From: Flavobacterium sp.
GTDB taxonomy: Bacteria > Bacteroidota > Bacteroidia > Flavobacteriales > Flavobacteriaceae
Direction: 5' to 3'
Assembly: GCA_004296145.1 (NCBI GenBank)
Contig: SEBM01000007.1
Coordinates: 1 to 21,357 of the forward strand
Length of the DNA stretch: 21,357 nt
Below are positions 1 through 7,283 of the stretch, piece after piece. Each line of letters begins with the position of its first letter. Within the stretch, counting starts at the first letter, position 1. The notes under the pieces are model-generated. The model searched no databases. It worked only from the letters and a program-made list of their open reading frames with translations, and was not told the origin of the DNA. The translations under genes and the position numbers were made by a program.

Positions 1-48
1 GAATTATTATCAGTTATAAATAAAGAGCTCAATGTTTTTAATGACTGA
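1..48 (+). CDS. Possible 3' end of an upstream gene
   Basis: An open frame enters at the left edge and ends at TGA (46-48), giving a 15-residue tail that ends ELNVFND. It lies 17 nt before gmk on the same strand, so it may be the preceding gene of a gmk operon. I do not recognise the tail. It does not resemble the usual YicC C-terminus that often precedes gmk, and a frame this short could be chance. Confidence 0.3.
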   Translation, partial: ELLSVINKELNVFND

Positions 49-65
49 TCACACATAAACACACA

Positions 66-638
66 ATGAATAAAGGAAAATTAATTGTTTTTTCAGCACC
101 ATCTGGATCAGGAAAAACAACTATAGTAAAACATTTACTTGGCTTAGAGGATTTAAATTTAGAATTTTCGATCTCGGCAGCTTCGCGTGATCCGCGTGGT
201 GAAGAAGAACACGGAAAAGATTATTATTTTATTTCGTTAGAAGAATTTAAAAAACATATTAAAGCAGAAGATTTTCTAGAATGGGAAGAAGTTTACCGCG
301 ATAACTTTTACGGTACTTTAAAATCGGAAATTGAAAGAATCTGGGCTTTAGGAAAAAACGTGATTTTTGATATTGATGTTGCAGGCGGATTACGTATTAA
401 ACATAAATTTCCAGAGCAGACTTTAGCGGTTTTTGTAAAACCACCAAGTGTTGATGAACTTAAACGAAGACTAAAAGAACGTTCTACAGAAAGTGATGAT
501 AAAATCAATATGAGAATTGCAAAAGCTTCGGTTGAATTAGCAACTGCGCCACAATTTGACGTGATTATAAAAAACTATGATTTACCAGTTGCTTTAGAAG
601 AAGCACATCAATTGGTGAAGGATTTCGTAAATAAGTAG
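66..638 (+). CDS. gmk: Guanylate kinase
   Basis: Guanylate kinase transfers phosphate from ATP to GMP, giving GDP in cytosolic purine nucleotide synthesis. The 190-residue length is normal for the family. The P-loop SAPSGSGKTT lies near residues 10-19. The GMP-binding segment SAASRDPR follows near 38-45, and GKDYYF comes a little later. The LID-type region KRRLKERSTESDD is also visible. The ATG at 66 places the P-loop at the expected distance from the N-terminus. The leader (ACACATAAACACACA) is A-rich with no Shine-Dalgarno site, as is usual in Bacteroidota. The nearby gmk-nadD order is one I associate with Flavobacterium. This is a housekeeping gene with nothing odd in it. Confidence 0.97.
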   Translation: MNKGKLIVFSAPSGSGKTTIVKHLLGLEDLNLEFSISAASRDPRGEEEHGKDYYFISLEEFKKHIKAEDFLEWEEVYRDNFYGTLKSEIERIWALGKNVIFDIDVAGGLRIKHKFPEQTLAVFVKPPSVDELKRRLKERSTESDDKINMRIAKASVELATAPQFDVIIKNYDLPVALEEAHQLVKDFVNK

Positions 639-733
639 TTTTTTTTAGTCCTAAGTTATTAGTAATTAGTCCTTAGTCGACAGCTTTTATTTTTCTTTAC
701 GTTTAAGTTTGAGTTTAAATCAAAACTTAAAAT

Positions 734-1099
734 ATGAGTGGAATTAAATCATACAAAGAATTACTAATTTGGCAGAAAGGAATAAAAATCGTTGTTTTAG
801 TCTATAAACTTACGAATGGTTTTCCGAAAGATGAAATATATGCTTTGACAAGCCAATTAAAAAGATCCAGCGTGTCTGTTCCTTCAAATATCGCAGAAGG
901 TTTTGGGCGACAAAGTGATAAGTCTTTCAATCATTTTTTGAATATTGCAAGAGGTTCATTGAATGAAATAGAAACACAAATTATTATTGCAAAAGAATTA
1001 AATTTCATCTCTGATAATAATTTATTTAACGAAATAATGTTTTTGATTGAAGAAGAAAGCAAAATGATAAATGCTTTTTCAAGAAATCTTAAAGATTAG
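734..1099 (+). CDS. Four-helix bundle protein (23S rRNA intervening-sequence protein type)
   Basis: This 121-residue all-helical protein belongs to the four-helix-bundle/S23 (IVP) family. Members were first found inside intervening sequences of 23S rRNA genes, but many Bacteroidota carry free-standing copies; their role is not settled. Family hallmarks are visible: YKELLIWQKG near the N-terminus, FPKDEIYALTSQLKRSSVSVPSNIAEG in the middle (residues about 30-56), and FLNIARGSLNEIETQI after it. Positively charged conserved surfaces suggest RNA or protein binding, which is inference. The gene sits between gmk and nadD, with AGTCCTTAGT-type repeats on both sides (about 646-679 and 1100-1192). That fits a small unit inserted into a housekeeping operon. 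No rRNA is nearby. Confidence 0.9.
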   Translation: MSGIKSYKELLIWQKGIKIVVLVYKLTNGFPKDEIYALTSQLKRSSVSVPSNIAEGFGRQSDKSFNHFLNIARGSLNEIETQIIIAKELNFISDNNLFNEIMFLIEEESKMINAFSRNLKD

Positions 1100-1192
1100 T
1101 ATTTTAGTCCTTAGTTTTTAAGTACCTAGTTCTTAGCTTTAATACTATGACGAAAGATTAAACTTAAAAACTAAGGACTAAGAACTAAAATA
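1100..1192. repeat. Imperfect inverted repeat (TAGTCCTTAG family)
   Basis: The segment 1100-1122 and the reverse complement of 1163-1192 share the words TATTTTAG, TCCTTAG and TTTTTAAG; the right arm has about 7 extra bases. Shorter copies of TAGTCC and CTTAGT occur at about 646-679, before the four-helix-bundle gene. The right arm abuts the nadD start. Flavobacterium intergenic regions often hold such TAGT/CTTAG-rich repeats. The hairpin could influence mRNA ends or stability. Confidence 0.7.
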
Positions 1193-1206
1193 CTAAGTAC
1201 TAAAGA

Positions 1207-1788
1207 ATGAAAATAGGTTTATATTTCGGCACATACAACCCAATTCATGTTGGTCATATGATTATTGCGAACCATATGGCAGAATTTGCCGGTTTAGATC
1301 AGATTTGGATGGTGGTTACGCCTCATAATCCGTTGAAGAAAAAAGCAACGCTTTTAGACGATCATCAGCGATTAGAAATGGTTTTTCTGGCAACAGAAGA
1401 TTATCCGAAGATAAAACCTTCTGATATTGAATTTAAATTACCTCAGCCGAATTACACAGTTGTGACGCTCGCACATTTACAGGAAAAATATCCAACTAAT
1501 GAGTTTTCTTTAATTATGGGTGAAGACAATTTGAAGACACTTCATAAATGGAGAAATTATGAAGTTATTCTTGATAATCATGATATTTATGTGTATCCGC
1601 GTATTTCTGATGAACCTGAAAACATCGAATTAAAATCGCATCCAAAAATTCATATTATCGATGCACCAATTGTAGAGATTTCCTCAACTTTTATTCGAAA
1701 TAATATTAAAGACGGGAAAAATATTCAACCGCTTTTACCTCCAAAGGTTTGGGAATATATTGATCATAATAATTTTTATAAGAAGTAG
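1207..1788 (+). CDS. nadD: Nicotinate-nucleotide adenylyltransferase
   Basis: NadD adenylylates nicotinate mononucleotide to deamido-NAD in NAD synthesis. At 193 residues it has the typical length. The nucleotidyltransferase signature GTYNPIHVGH lies at residues 8-17, and the second signature ISSTFIR is near the C-terminus (about residues 158-164). Between them, HNPLKKK and GEDNLKTLHKWRNYE match the family's substrate-binding segments. The ATG at 1207 directly follows the repeat arm. It converges on nadV, and a bidirectional terminator separates them. It is probably a housekeeping gene with gmk, and its proximity to the NAD-salvage cluster may be coincidence. NadD usually prefers NaMN over NMN, which matters for what the nearby nadV product can become. 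Confidence 0.97.
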   Translation: MKIGLYFGTYNPIHVGHMIIANHMAEFAGLDQIWMVVTPHNPLKKKATLLDDHQRLEMVFLATEDYPKIKPSDIEFKLPQPNYTVVTLAHLQEKYPTNEFSLIMGEDNLKTLHKWRNYEVILDNHDIYVYPRISDEPENIELKSHPKIHIIDAPIVEISSTFIRNNIKDGKNIQPLLPPKVWEYIDHNNFYKK

Positions 1789-1803
1789 AACACACACAAT
1801 ATT

Positions 1804-1901
1804 GTCATTACGACGAAGGAGGAATCTTCGTTGCTAAATCGACACAGATTAAATTCTCTTTGCGGAGTTACTTGCGAAGATTCTTCCTTCGTCAGAATGA
1901 C
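1804..1901. repeat. Long hairpin repeat (GTCATTnnGACGAAGGA family)
   Basis: The 27-nt arms at 1804-1830 and 1875-1901 are inverted copies that match at 24 of 27 positions. Each arm begins or ends with GTCATT or its complement and contains GACGAAGGA and ATCTTCG. They flank a 44-nt loop. Repeats of this wording are widespread in Bacteroidota intergenic regions. It lies just after nadD and before the terminator, so it is probably transcribed and folded. No transposase is associated. Confidence 0.8.
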
Positions 1902-1926
1902 AAACAGAACGGAAAAATAAAAACAT

Positions 1927-1960
1927 AAAAAAAGCCTGAATTTAGATTCAGGCTTTTATT
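1927..1960. terminator. Bidirectional rho-independent terminator
   Basis: Stem GCCTGAAT (1934-1941) pairs perfectly with ATTCAGGC (1946-1953) around a TTAG loop. It has an A-run on the left and a T-run on the right. It can end nadD transcription on the plus strand and nadV transcription on the minus strand; the nadV stop codon is only about 4 nt away. Confidence 0.9.
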
Positions 1961-1963
1961 TTA

Positions 1964-3430
1964 TTAAGCAGTTGTAAGCTCTTTTTTGACGTTATTTCTG
2001 ATTTCAGAAAGTGATTGGTCAATTAATAGTTTTCCATCTCTGAAAACCTCTTTAAGTTCTCCTTTTTGCTCTTCTTCCCAGGAAACGTTATCTGTTAAAT
2101 GATAAACGCCGTCTATTAAATCAATTTTCATTAAACCTTTGGCAGATTTTTTAGTTCCGTCGTCTGTAATTGGATCTTTGAAGATGGCTCTTCCTTCACC
2201 GTTTACTTCTCCGTAAGTTGCTTTCATGGCAAAACCAAAAGTATCTCTGGTGTTGTATTGGTAAGTAAAAGATCCGATTCCGAGAACAACATTTGTTGAA
2301 GCAAAACCTTTTTGTTTTAATCTTTCGCAGATTTGAGTTGCTCTTGCAACTGTAATACTGTCGCCATAAATTGCTCCAATTTGAGGAACTAATTCTTTAA
2401 ATCCTTTGTCGTTTGTGCTTCCGCCGAAAACATCCCAAAGTAATTCGATAACTCCTTTTTTCTCTTGTTCTGTTTTTCCGTTTGGATTTCCGCAGATAAT
2501 ATCAACCGGATCACCGCTGTCAGGGCGAATTACAACTTTGCCTTCTCTAGAAACAATTTCGTCTTTTAATCTTGGAAGATAATCGGTTAAAACTTTCCAT
2601 AAATCCCAGGTATCAGAAACGATAGAAACAATTCCTTTTGGATAAACATCAGAAATTAGTCTTCTGAAAGTTTCATATTCGCCTTCTGTTGTTCCCATAC
2701 ACATTACAGAATGTTCTGTTGCAGCAACTGAACCTGCGATTAATTCGGTATCAGAATTGGCATTGTAATATTCTTCCATAAAATCAATCGCCGGAATCGT
2801 ATCTGATCCTGTAAAACTCAACAAATGTCCTGCAGAAGAAGTTAAAGAAGCTTCGATCCCGCCCATTCCTCTCATTGAGAAATCGTGCGCCTGCCAATCT
2901 ACAAATTCAGGAACAGACGATGTTTCTTTTGCATATTTGTCTAACACTTTTCTGTACTCTTTTGCAATTGTAGCAGAGTTACAAGGCAACCAAACTACTG
3001 CAGAAAGTAACGTTTCAAAATAATTCGTCAACCAGAAAAACTCTGGAATCGTATTGTACATCGTAAACATCGGTACACGAATTGGCACGCTTGTTCCTTC
3101 AGGCAAAGCTTTAAACACCATAGGAATATATCCTAAATCGTGTAAATCTTCGATATGTTTGGTTCCAACTAAATTTTCGCCTAAATAATTATTGATTCTT
3201 CTGGCGTATTTTTTAACTACTTCTTCTTTTGGCTGTTTAAAAAAATAGTGTTCAAAATCCTGAATAATATATTTTTTAATGAAATACTGCAATCCGAAGA
3301 AAACAACTTCGTTAACACCTTCGATTCTTGATTTTCTTGGTGTCCAGTTAGAATATACTAAGGTTGTTCCGTCCGGATATTGTCTTCTGTGGTCAACTTT
3401 GTAACCGTCTGTTAATAATAATGGATTCAT
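1964..3430 (-). CDS. nadV: Nicotinamide phosphoribosyltransferase (NAMPT/NadV type)
   Basis: NadV condenses nicotinamide with PRPP to give NMN, salvaging nicotinamide set free by NAD-consuming enzymes. The 488 residues match the NAMPT family (human about 491) and not the shorter PncB. LLTDGYKVDHRRQYP opens the protein. HDFSMRG (182-188) keeps the Phe and Arg that stack on and hold nicotinamide. FTGSDTI has Asp210, equivalent to the Asp that selects nicotinamide over nicotinate. ATEHS carries the catalytic His240, and IRPDSGDP (301-308) is the ribose-phosphate site. All key residues are intact, so an active nicotinamide-using enzyme is expected. It is last in the minus-strand run that starts with the Prs-like gene, which would supply PRPP. 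NAMPT-like Namat of phage NARP1 instead uses ADP-ribose pyrophosphate, and that alternative cannot be excluded by eye. Confidence 0.95.
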   Translation of the reverse strand: MNPLLLTDGYKVDHRRQYPDGTTLVYSNWTPRKSRIEGVNEVVFFGLQYFIKKYIIQDFEHYFFKQPKEEVVKKYARRINNYLGENLVGTKHIEDLHDLGYIPMVFKALPEGTSVPIRVPMFTMYNTIPEFFWLTNYFETLLSAVVWLPCNSATIAKEYRKVLDKYAKETSSVPEFVDWQAHDFSMRGMGGIEASLTSSAGHLLSFTGSDTIPAIDFMEEYYNANSDTELIAGSVAATEHSVMCMGTTEGEYETFRRLISDVYPKGIVSIVSDTWDLWKVLTDYLPRLKDEIVSREGKVVIRPDSGDPVDIICGNPNGKTEQEKKGVIELLWDVFGGSTNDKGFKELVPQIGAIYGDSITVARATQICERLKQKGFASTNVVLGIGSFTYQYNTRDTFGFAMKATYGEVNGEGRAIFKDPITDDGTKKSAKGLMKIDLIDGVYHLTDNVSWEEEQKGELKEVFRDGKLLIDQSLSEIRNNVKKELTTA

Positions 3431-3507
3431 AATTTTAATGGCTTTTAGTTCTTTTTTCTGATTTGGAAAAACTCCAAATTATAACATTGGTAAATATATT
3501 TTTTATT

Positions 3508-4587
3508 TTAATTAGAATGACTAAGTCTTCTGAAATCTTTTGAATATGGAGAATACGATTCGTAAATAGTATCTAATTTCATATTTAGTTTTTCCGGTTG
3601 AAATTCAGCATCAGTTTGATCTAAACAAGTTACAACCAAATTTTTCGTTTTAGCAGAAACATAGGCTCCGTCTAATTGTAAAGCATAATTCAACAAATCG
3701 TAATCTAAATCTCCGAAACGTAATTCTTTTTGATATTCGTTAAAAACACAGGTTTCTTCTTCGTTGTTTTTTAATGTAATTTCTCTTTCGTTGCTCATCC
3801 AGCCGTTTCCGTGACGTGTTGAATAATTTCTGGTGACATAAAACATTTCAATGTTTTCGATATTTAGAAATTTACAAACTTCAAAAGCATTTTTTGAAGT
3901 AGTATTTGCATACGTCACATTCGGAAAAACGCCGTGATCCATATCGAGCAAAATTCCCTGGCTTCCTTCAAAAATCAAATGATCGAAAGATTTTAAATAA
4001 TTATAATCGTTGATCTTCCACTCTATTTTGTCAATCGCTTCTAAAAAAGCCTCCAATTCTTCTTCAATCTGACTTCCGTCAAGAAATCCATAGAAATAAG
4101 CAATTCCTTTTAATTTTTCGATTAACATTTGTCTTGGCGCAATCAAATCAATCGCAAATAACTTATACGGACTTTCGTGCCTTTTCATTGTTGCTCCAAC
4201 ACCTTTTCCACAAGTTCCGTGTTCTAAGTTTTTGGAGTTTTTTCGATTTTGCCAAACATCAAAAGGTGTTGTAATTTTTGCTAACGGATGAATATGTAAT
4301 TCTGTATTTCCGTTTTTTTCTTTTAATTCTTCTCTTTCATTAAATAAAAAAGTCGGATGAATGGTGCAATGTTCTGTATAATAAGAAGGCAGACCGCGAA
4401 GTGCACCGCTGGCAAAACTGGAATGAACGTGTTTTTTATTCTCGATCATTACGGTATGCGCCGCTTGTTGTCCTCCCGAAAACCGAATAACTATAGATTC
4501 AGGATTTTGTTTTGCCAGAAAATCCGTTGTTATGCCTTTTCCTTCATCACCAAAACCTAAACCTATAACTATTTGTGCTTTTTTCAT
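3508..4587 (-). CDS. Short, divergent adenylosuccinate synthetase (PurA-like) paralogue
   Basis: Canonical PurA joins IMP and aspartate using GTP. This protein has 359 residues against about 420-430 for PurA. The N-terminal GFGDEGKG (11-18) keeps the catalytic Asp14 and the P-loop-like lysine. GGQQAAHT keeps the catalytic His44, although the usual GGHNAGHT is altered. TCGKGVGAT (125-133) replaces TTGRGIG. FEGSQGILLDMDHG (206-219) is close to consensus. Beyond this the IMP-binding loop (usual TTAGG is TTSKN) and the C-terminal base-recognition region (usual TKLDVLDG is VVTCLDQTD) diverge, so substrate specificity has probably changed. The retained Asp argues against phage PurZ, which replaces it. 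It lies 77 nt upstream of nadV on the same strand. A purine ligase role in NAD/ADP-ribose chemistry is inference; the true substrate is unknown. Confidence 0.8.
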   Translation of the reverse strand: MKKAQIVIGLGFGDEGKGITTDFLAKQNPESIVIRFSGGQQAAHTVMIENKKHVHSSFASGALRGLPSYYTEHCTIHPTFLFNEREELKEKNGNTELHIHPLAKITTPFDVWQNRKNSKNLEHGTCGKGVGATMKRHESPYKLFAIDLIAPRQMLIEKLKGIAYFYGFLDGSQIEEELEAFLEAIDKIEWKINDYNYLKSFDHLIFEGSQGILLDMDHGVFPNVTYANTTSKNAFEVCKFLNIENIEMFYVTRNYSTRHGNGWMSNEREITLKNNEEETCVFNEYQKELRFGDLDYDLLNYALQLDGAYVSAKTKNLVVTCLDQTDAEFQPEKLNMKLDTIYESYSPYSKDFRRLSHSN

Positions 4588-4622
4588 TTTGTTATCATTA
4601 AATAAAATATTTTAGCGTCTCT

Positions 4623-4695
4623 GCGACTTTGCGAGCAAATTTCTTGTTACTTAGAAAAAACTTTATGTTTTAATCTCGCAAAGCCGCAAAGTCGC
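4623..4695. repeat. Inverted repeat (GCGACTTTGCGAG family)
   Basis: GCGACTTTGCGAG at 4623-4635 pairs with the complementary words CTCGCAAAG and GCAAAGTCGC in 4675-4695; the right arm has an internal duplication of GCAAAG. It fills the gap between the VWA-like gene and the PurA-like gene. Similar CGCAAAGTCGC repeats are common in Flavobacterium. It may mark a transcript end or processing point inside the cluster. Confidence 0.6.
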
Positions 4696-4702
4696 AAAAC
4701 TT

Positions 4703-5557
4703 TTAAAGCATTTCAATATTATCTAATCCTCCTAAGTTTACACTTCCAGAAGAACCGCTTTTATATCTATCGCAGATAATGCCTTTTATCACATTCGGAA
4801 TTTCTCTGTGATCTTCTATAGACAAACAATTTTGTCCTAATAATTCTTTCCACGCTACATTAGCTCTTACTGCCTGATCAGAATGTAAAACGCTGATATG
4901 ATATACATCATAATATTTTCTGGCTTCGTCCAAAAGTTCTTTAGCCGTATATGTCTGCTGACCTGTACCCATAATTTCTTTGATTGCCGATGCCGGAAGA
5001 ACGTCTAAATTAGGTTCGTCACCAACGGTAAACAACAATCCTTTTTGATTTCTTTTTTCGAAAGCATCGGTTTTGGTATGAAATGCCGCAAAATACCAAG
5101 CTAAAAGATAACTTTCTCCAGCATTTCCGCCACCGCCAGATTCTATGTAAGTGCGTGTTAGCCACATATCCAATTCTGCATCACCAGATTCAAACTGACC
5201 GACTTGCAACGGATAACCATCACATTCATGGTCACCGATTCCTAAGAATAAAAGTGCCGGATCGGGAACACCGCCCTGAATAATTCCTCCCATTAATTTT
5301 GGAAGACCGTCTTTTATCAATTCGTGCGGAATATGTCCCATACTTCCCGTAACGTCCAATCCTAAAATAATTGGAACTGAATTTGGATGAACACTTGAAT
5401 CTCTGGCTTCTCTAAAAGTAACGCCATTCGGATTCATAGATTCATGTGCCATTCCTTTTGCATTTTGAGTGAAAATTTCACTCGCAGATTTTTTTCCGTA
5501 ACCTGCTGCTTCTGCTCTGCTCAAACGAGCGCCTAAGTCGTATCTTGTACCTCCCAT
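4703..5557 (-). CDS. VWA-like domain protein of unknown function
   Basis: This is a 284-residue cytosolic protein; no signal peptide or membrane segment is visible. LGLDVTGSMG (residues about 65-74) is a metal-ion-dependent adhesion site of the DxTGS type that opens a von Willebrand A-like fold. GIGDHECDG (about 107-115) and a glycine-rich SGGGGNAGES segment follow, then GLLFTVGDEPN. Such domains usually bind a divalent metal and mediate protein-protein contacts. The N-terminal SRAEAAGYGKKSASEIF segment is unassigned. The start is 2 nt after the stop of the small upstream gene, so the two are probably translated together and may form a complex (inference). I do not know a specific function. 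Bacterial VWA proteins often partner with AAA ATPases or tellurium/stress proteins, but none of those are encoded beside it. Confidence 0.8.
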   Translation of the reverse strand: MGGTRYDLGARLSRAEAAGYGKKSASEIFTQNAKGMAHESMNPNGVTFREARDSSVHPNSVPIILGLDVTGSMGHIPHELIKDGLPKLMGGIIQGGVPDPALLFLGIGDHECDGYPLQVGQFESGDAELDMWLTRTYIESGGGGNAGESYLLAWYFAAFHTKTDAFEKRNQKGLLFTVGDEPNLDVLPASAIKEIMGTGQQTYTAKELLDEARKYYDVYHISVLHSDQAVRANVAWKELLGQNCLSIEDHREIPNVIKGIICDRYKSGSSGSVNLGGLDNIEML

Positions 5558-5559
5558 GA

Positions 5560-5895
5560 TTAAAATGTTTTACCAAATAAATATTCGAATCTCTTTTTTG
5601 TAACTTCCAATTGAATATTTAAATTTCTGATTGTTAATGATAATTCCATGTCTTTTTGAACAAATGCTTCCGGCTGAAAATCGGCAAACGTCAAACTGTT
5701 TTTGTCTAGTGGACTAATATCGATAAGACCTTCCTGCTCGCGCTCGAGTCTTTTTATTTTTAGTTCGATATCTTCTACTCTACGTCTGTATATTAATTCT
5801 GAATCCTCTCCAATTGTCTTTGCTCTGTCTTCTCTAATCTGATCATTATTTCTACGTAATGACTCAATAAATCTTGGTTTTAATTCGTCGTCCAT
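5560..5895 (-). CDS. Small charged, probably coiled-coil protein
   Basis: This is a 111-residue hypothetical protein. The first 60 residues are rich in Arg, Glu and Lys, with heptad-like spacing (RRVEDIELKIKRLEREQEGL), which suggests a coiled coil. A second helix-prone stretch, LSLTIRNLNIQLEVTKKRFEYLF, ends the protein. No catalytic motif is seen. The gene is 2 nt upstream of the VWA-like gene and is likely its partner. The 101-nt gap before it, after the phosphoesterase gene, is the second largest gap in this run. It holds a weak promoter-like pair on the minus strand (TTAATTTG at 5953-5960, TTG at 5983-5985), so this gene may start a sub-operon. Function unknown. Confidence 0.7.
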   Translation of the reverse strand: MDDELKPRFIESLRRNNDQIREDRAKTIGEDSELIYRRRVEDIELKIKRLEREQEGLIDISPLDKNSLTFADFQPEAFVQKDMELSLTIRNLNIQLEVTKKRFEYLFGKTF

Positions 5896-5996
5896 GTTCT
5901 TAAATTTAATTTTGTTTGTTAAATTCTAAATAATCTTATTGAAATTTTAATCCAAATTAATCGACAAACCTTTTTAGAGTTACAATTTGGATATTT

Positions 5997-6725
5997 TTAA
6001 TTCCTTCCTTTTTCGTTTGGATATAAATCCTTGACAATATCACTTTGATAAACTTCTTTTGTATCAACATTTATACAGGATAATTTACCGTAAAATGCGG
6101 CGCCCGTATCTATATTCCAAACATTACAACCTTGCATCGGAACATCAACATCATAATTTAAAGTTGGAGTGTGTCCAATATAAATTTCATTAAAAAGCAA
6201 TAATCTTTTTGGATAAGTAAGTGAATCTTTTGCAATACGCTTATCCATTGTTAAAGCCATTTCCCACAATGTTCGATCCCAGGAATAATTAGTGGAATAA
6301 TGTTCTTTCTCAGGTCCGTGCATGGATGAAAAACCGGCATGAATAAACAATCTGTTTTCTTTATCTATGAAATAATTTTCCATGCTTTTAAAAAACAATA
6401 AATGTTGTTGCTTTTCTTCTGCTGAATAACTTTCATAGCTTTTGATAGTTCCCGCTCCTCCGTGTTTAGCCCAAACCGTATCGACATTTTCTGTTTCCAG
6501 CCAGTCTTCACACCAAATATCATGATTTCCTTTAATGAAAATACAATTGTATTTTTTGCTTAAGTCAATAAGAAAATCAATTACAGGTGCAGATTCACTC
6601 CAACCGTCAACATAATCTCCTAAAAAAATTATGTGATCGTTTTCTGTTATTTCAATTCTCTCTAAAAGTTGAATTAAAGCTTTCAATCCACCGTGAATAT
6701 CTCCTATAACGAAAGTCCTTTTCAT
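5997..6725 (-). CDS. PPP-family metallophosphoesterase (bacterial Ser/Thr phosphatase-like)
   Basis: This 242-residue calcineurin-like phosphoesterase has the full PPP motif set: GDIHG (8-12), GDYVDGW (36-42) and GNHDIW (66-71). Later metal-ligand histidines sit in FIHAG (about 128-131) and IGHTP (about 183-187). These place two metal ions for hydrolysis of phosphomonoesters, phosphoproteins or, in ApaH-like members, dinucleotide polyphosphates. The gene ends the tightly spaced part of the NAD/ADP-ribose run and starts 3 nt after kptA. In this context, ADP-ribose phosphates or RNA 2',3'-cyclic ends are conceivable substrates as well as phosphoproteins (inference). No signal peptide is present. 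Confidence 0.9.
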   Translation of the reverse strand: MKRTFVIGDIHGGLKALIQLLERIEITENDHIIFLGDYVDGWSESAPVIDFLIDLSKKYNCIFIKGNHDIWCEDWLETENVDTVWAKHGGAGTIKSYESYSAEEKQQHLLFFKSMENYFIDKENRLFIHAGFSSMHGPEKEHYSTNYSWDRTLWEMALTMDKRIAKDSLTYPKRLLLFNEIYIGHTPTLNYDVDVPMQGCNVWNIDTGAAFYGKLSCINVDTKEVYQSDIVKDLYPNEKGRN

Positions 6726-6728
6726 AAC

Positions 6729-7271
6729 TTAAAATTCAATGTATTTAACCGGAACTTCATCCGTAAGCCAAACTTCATTTTCTGAAAGATAAAATTTGAA
6801 TCCTTCTTCCTGCATTCTTCTCGCTTCGACTTTTAAAATGATTGGTTTACCTCTTCTGCTTCCAACTTTTATTGCTGTTTCTTTGTCTTTACTCAAATGA
6901 ACATGCTGACGACTCATTTTTTGCAATCCTTTTTCTTTTATCCCGTCAATGCTGGCTTCTATAGTTCCGTGATATAAAAATTCTAATGGCAGAACCTCTT
7001 GTAAATTTAATTCTACTTCTATCGAATGCCCTTGACTTGCTCTTATTTTGGTTTTATCTTCATTAAAAGCGAAACGCTTTTTATCGTTTGTTTCAACTAC
7101 GATATTTAGTAATTCTAGATCTAATTTTTTTTGATGCTGATTACATTTTGTGATCAATTCATCGACATTTGCCCAACCGTTTTCATCCAATTTCAAATGA
7201 ATAGTTTCTGGTGAATGTCTCAAAACAAGACTTAGAAATTTACTTGTTGATTTTATTTCTTTTTCGTTCAT
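6729..7271 (-). CDS. kptA: RNA 2'-phosphotransferase (Tpt1/KptA)
   Basis: KptA moves an internal RNA 2'-phosphate to NAD, giving repaired RNA, nicotinamide and ADP-ribose 1'',2''-cyclic phosphate. Some members also ADP-ribosylate nucleic-acid ends. The length of 180 residues is normal. The N-terminal winged-helix part has LVLRHSPE, with Arg18 and His19 of the phosphate-binding set. The NAD-binding lobe follows, with LYHGT (99-103), SRQHVHLS (120-127) and ENEVWLT. It lies 12 nt after the macro gene and 3 nt before the phosphoesterase gene. It is the only clear NAD consumer in the cluster. Its by-products fit the neighbours: nicotinamide for NadV, and phosphorylated ADP-ribose for macro or phosphoesterase clearance. 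No RNA ligase is in the window. Confidence 0.95.
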   Translation of the reverse strand: MNEKEIKSTSKFLSLVLRHSPETIHLKLDENGWANVDELITKCNQHQKKLDLELLNIVVETNDKKRFAFNEDKTKIRASQGHSIEVELNLQEVLPLEFLYHGTIEASIDGIKEKGLQKMSRQHVHLSKDKETAIKVGSRRGKPIILKVEARRMQEEGFKFYLSENEVWLTDEVPVKYIEF

Positions 7272-7283
7272 GATTTTAATTTT

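Noticed and set aside
1804..1901. Insertion-sequence remnant or structured RNA gene
   Set aside because: There is no transposase fragment or target duplication. The arms match a common dispersed Bacteroidota repeat rather than a known RNA family.
1964..3430. Nicotinate phosphoribosyltransferase (PncB)
   Set aside because: Length, the HDFSMRG segment and Asp210 in FTGSDT match the nicotinamide-specific NAMPT/NadV family.
3431..3507. A separate NrtR-controlled promoter for nadV
   Set aside because: No ACGCAAA/TTTGCGT palindrome is present. The nearest -7-like sequence has wrong spacing.
3508..4587. Phage-type PurZ (2-aminoadenine pathway)
   Set aside because: The length fits, but the catalytic Asp14 of GDEGKG is kept. 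PurZ replaces it, and no companion DatZ or MazZ is present.
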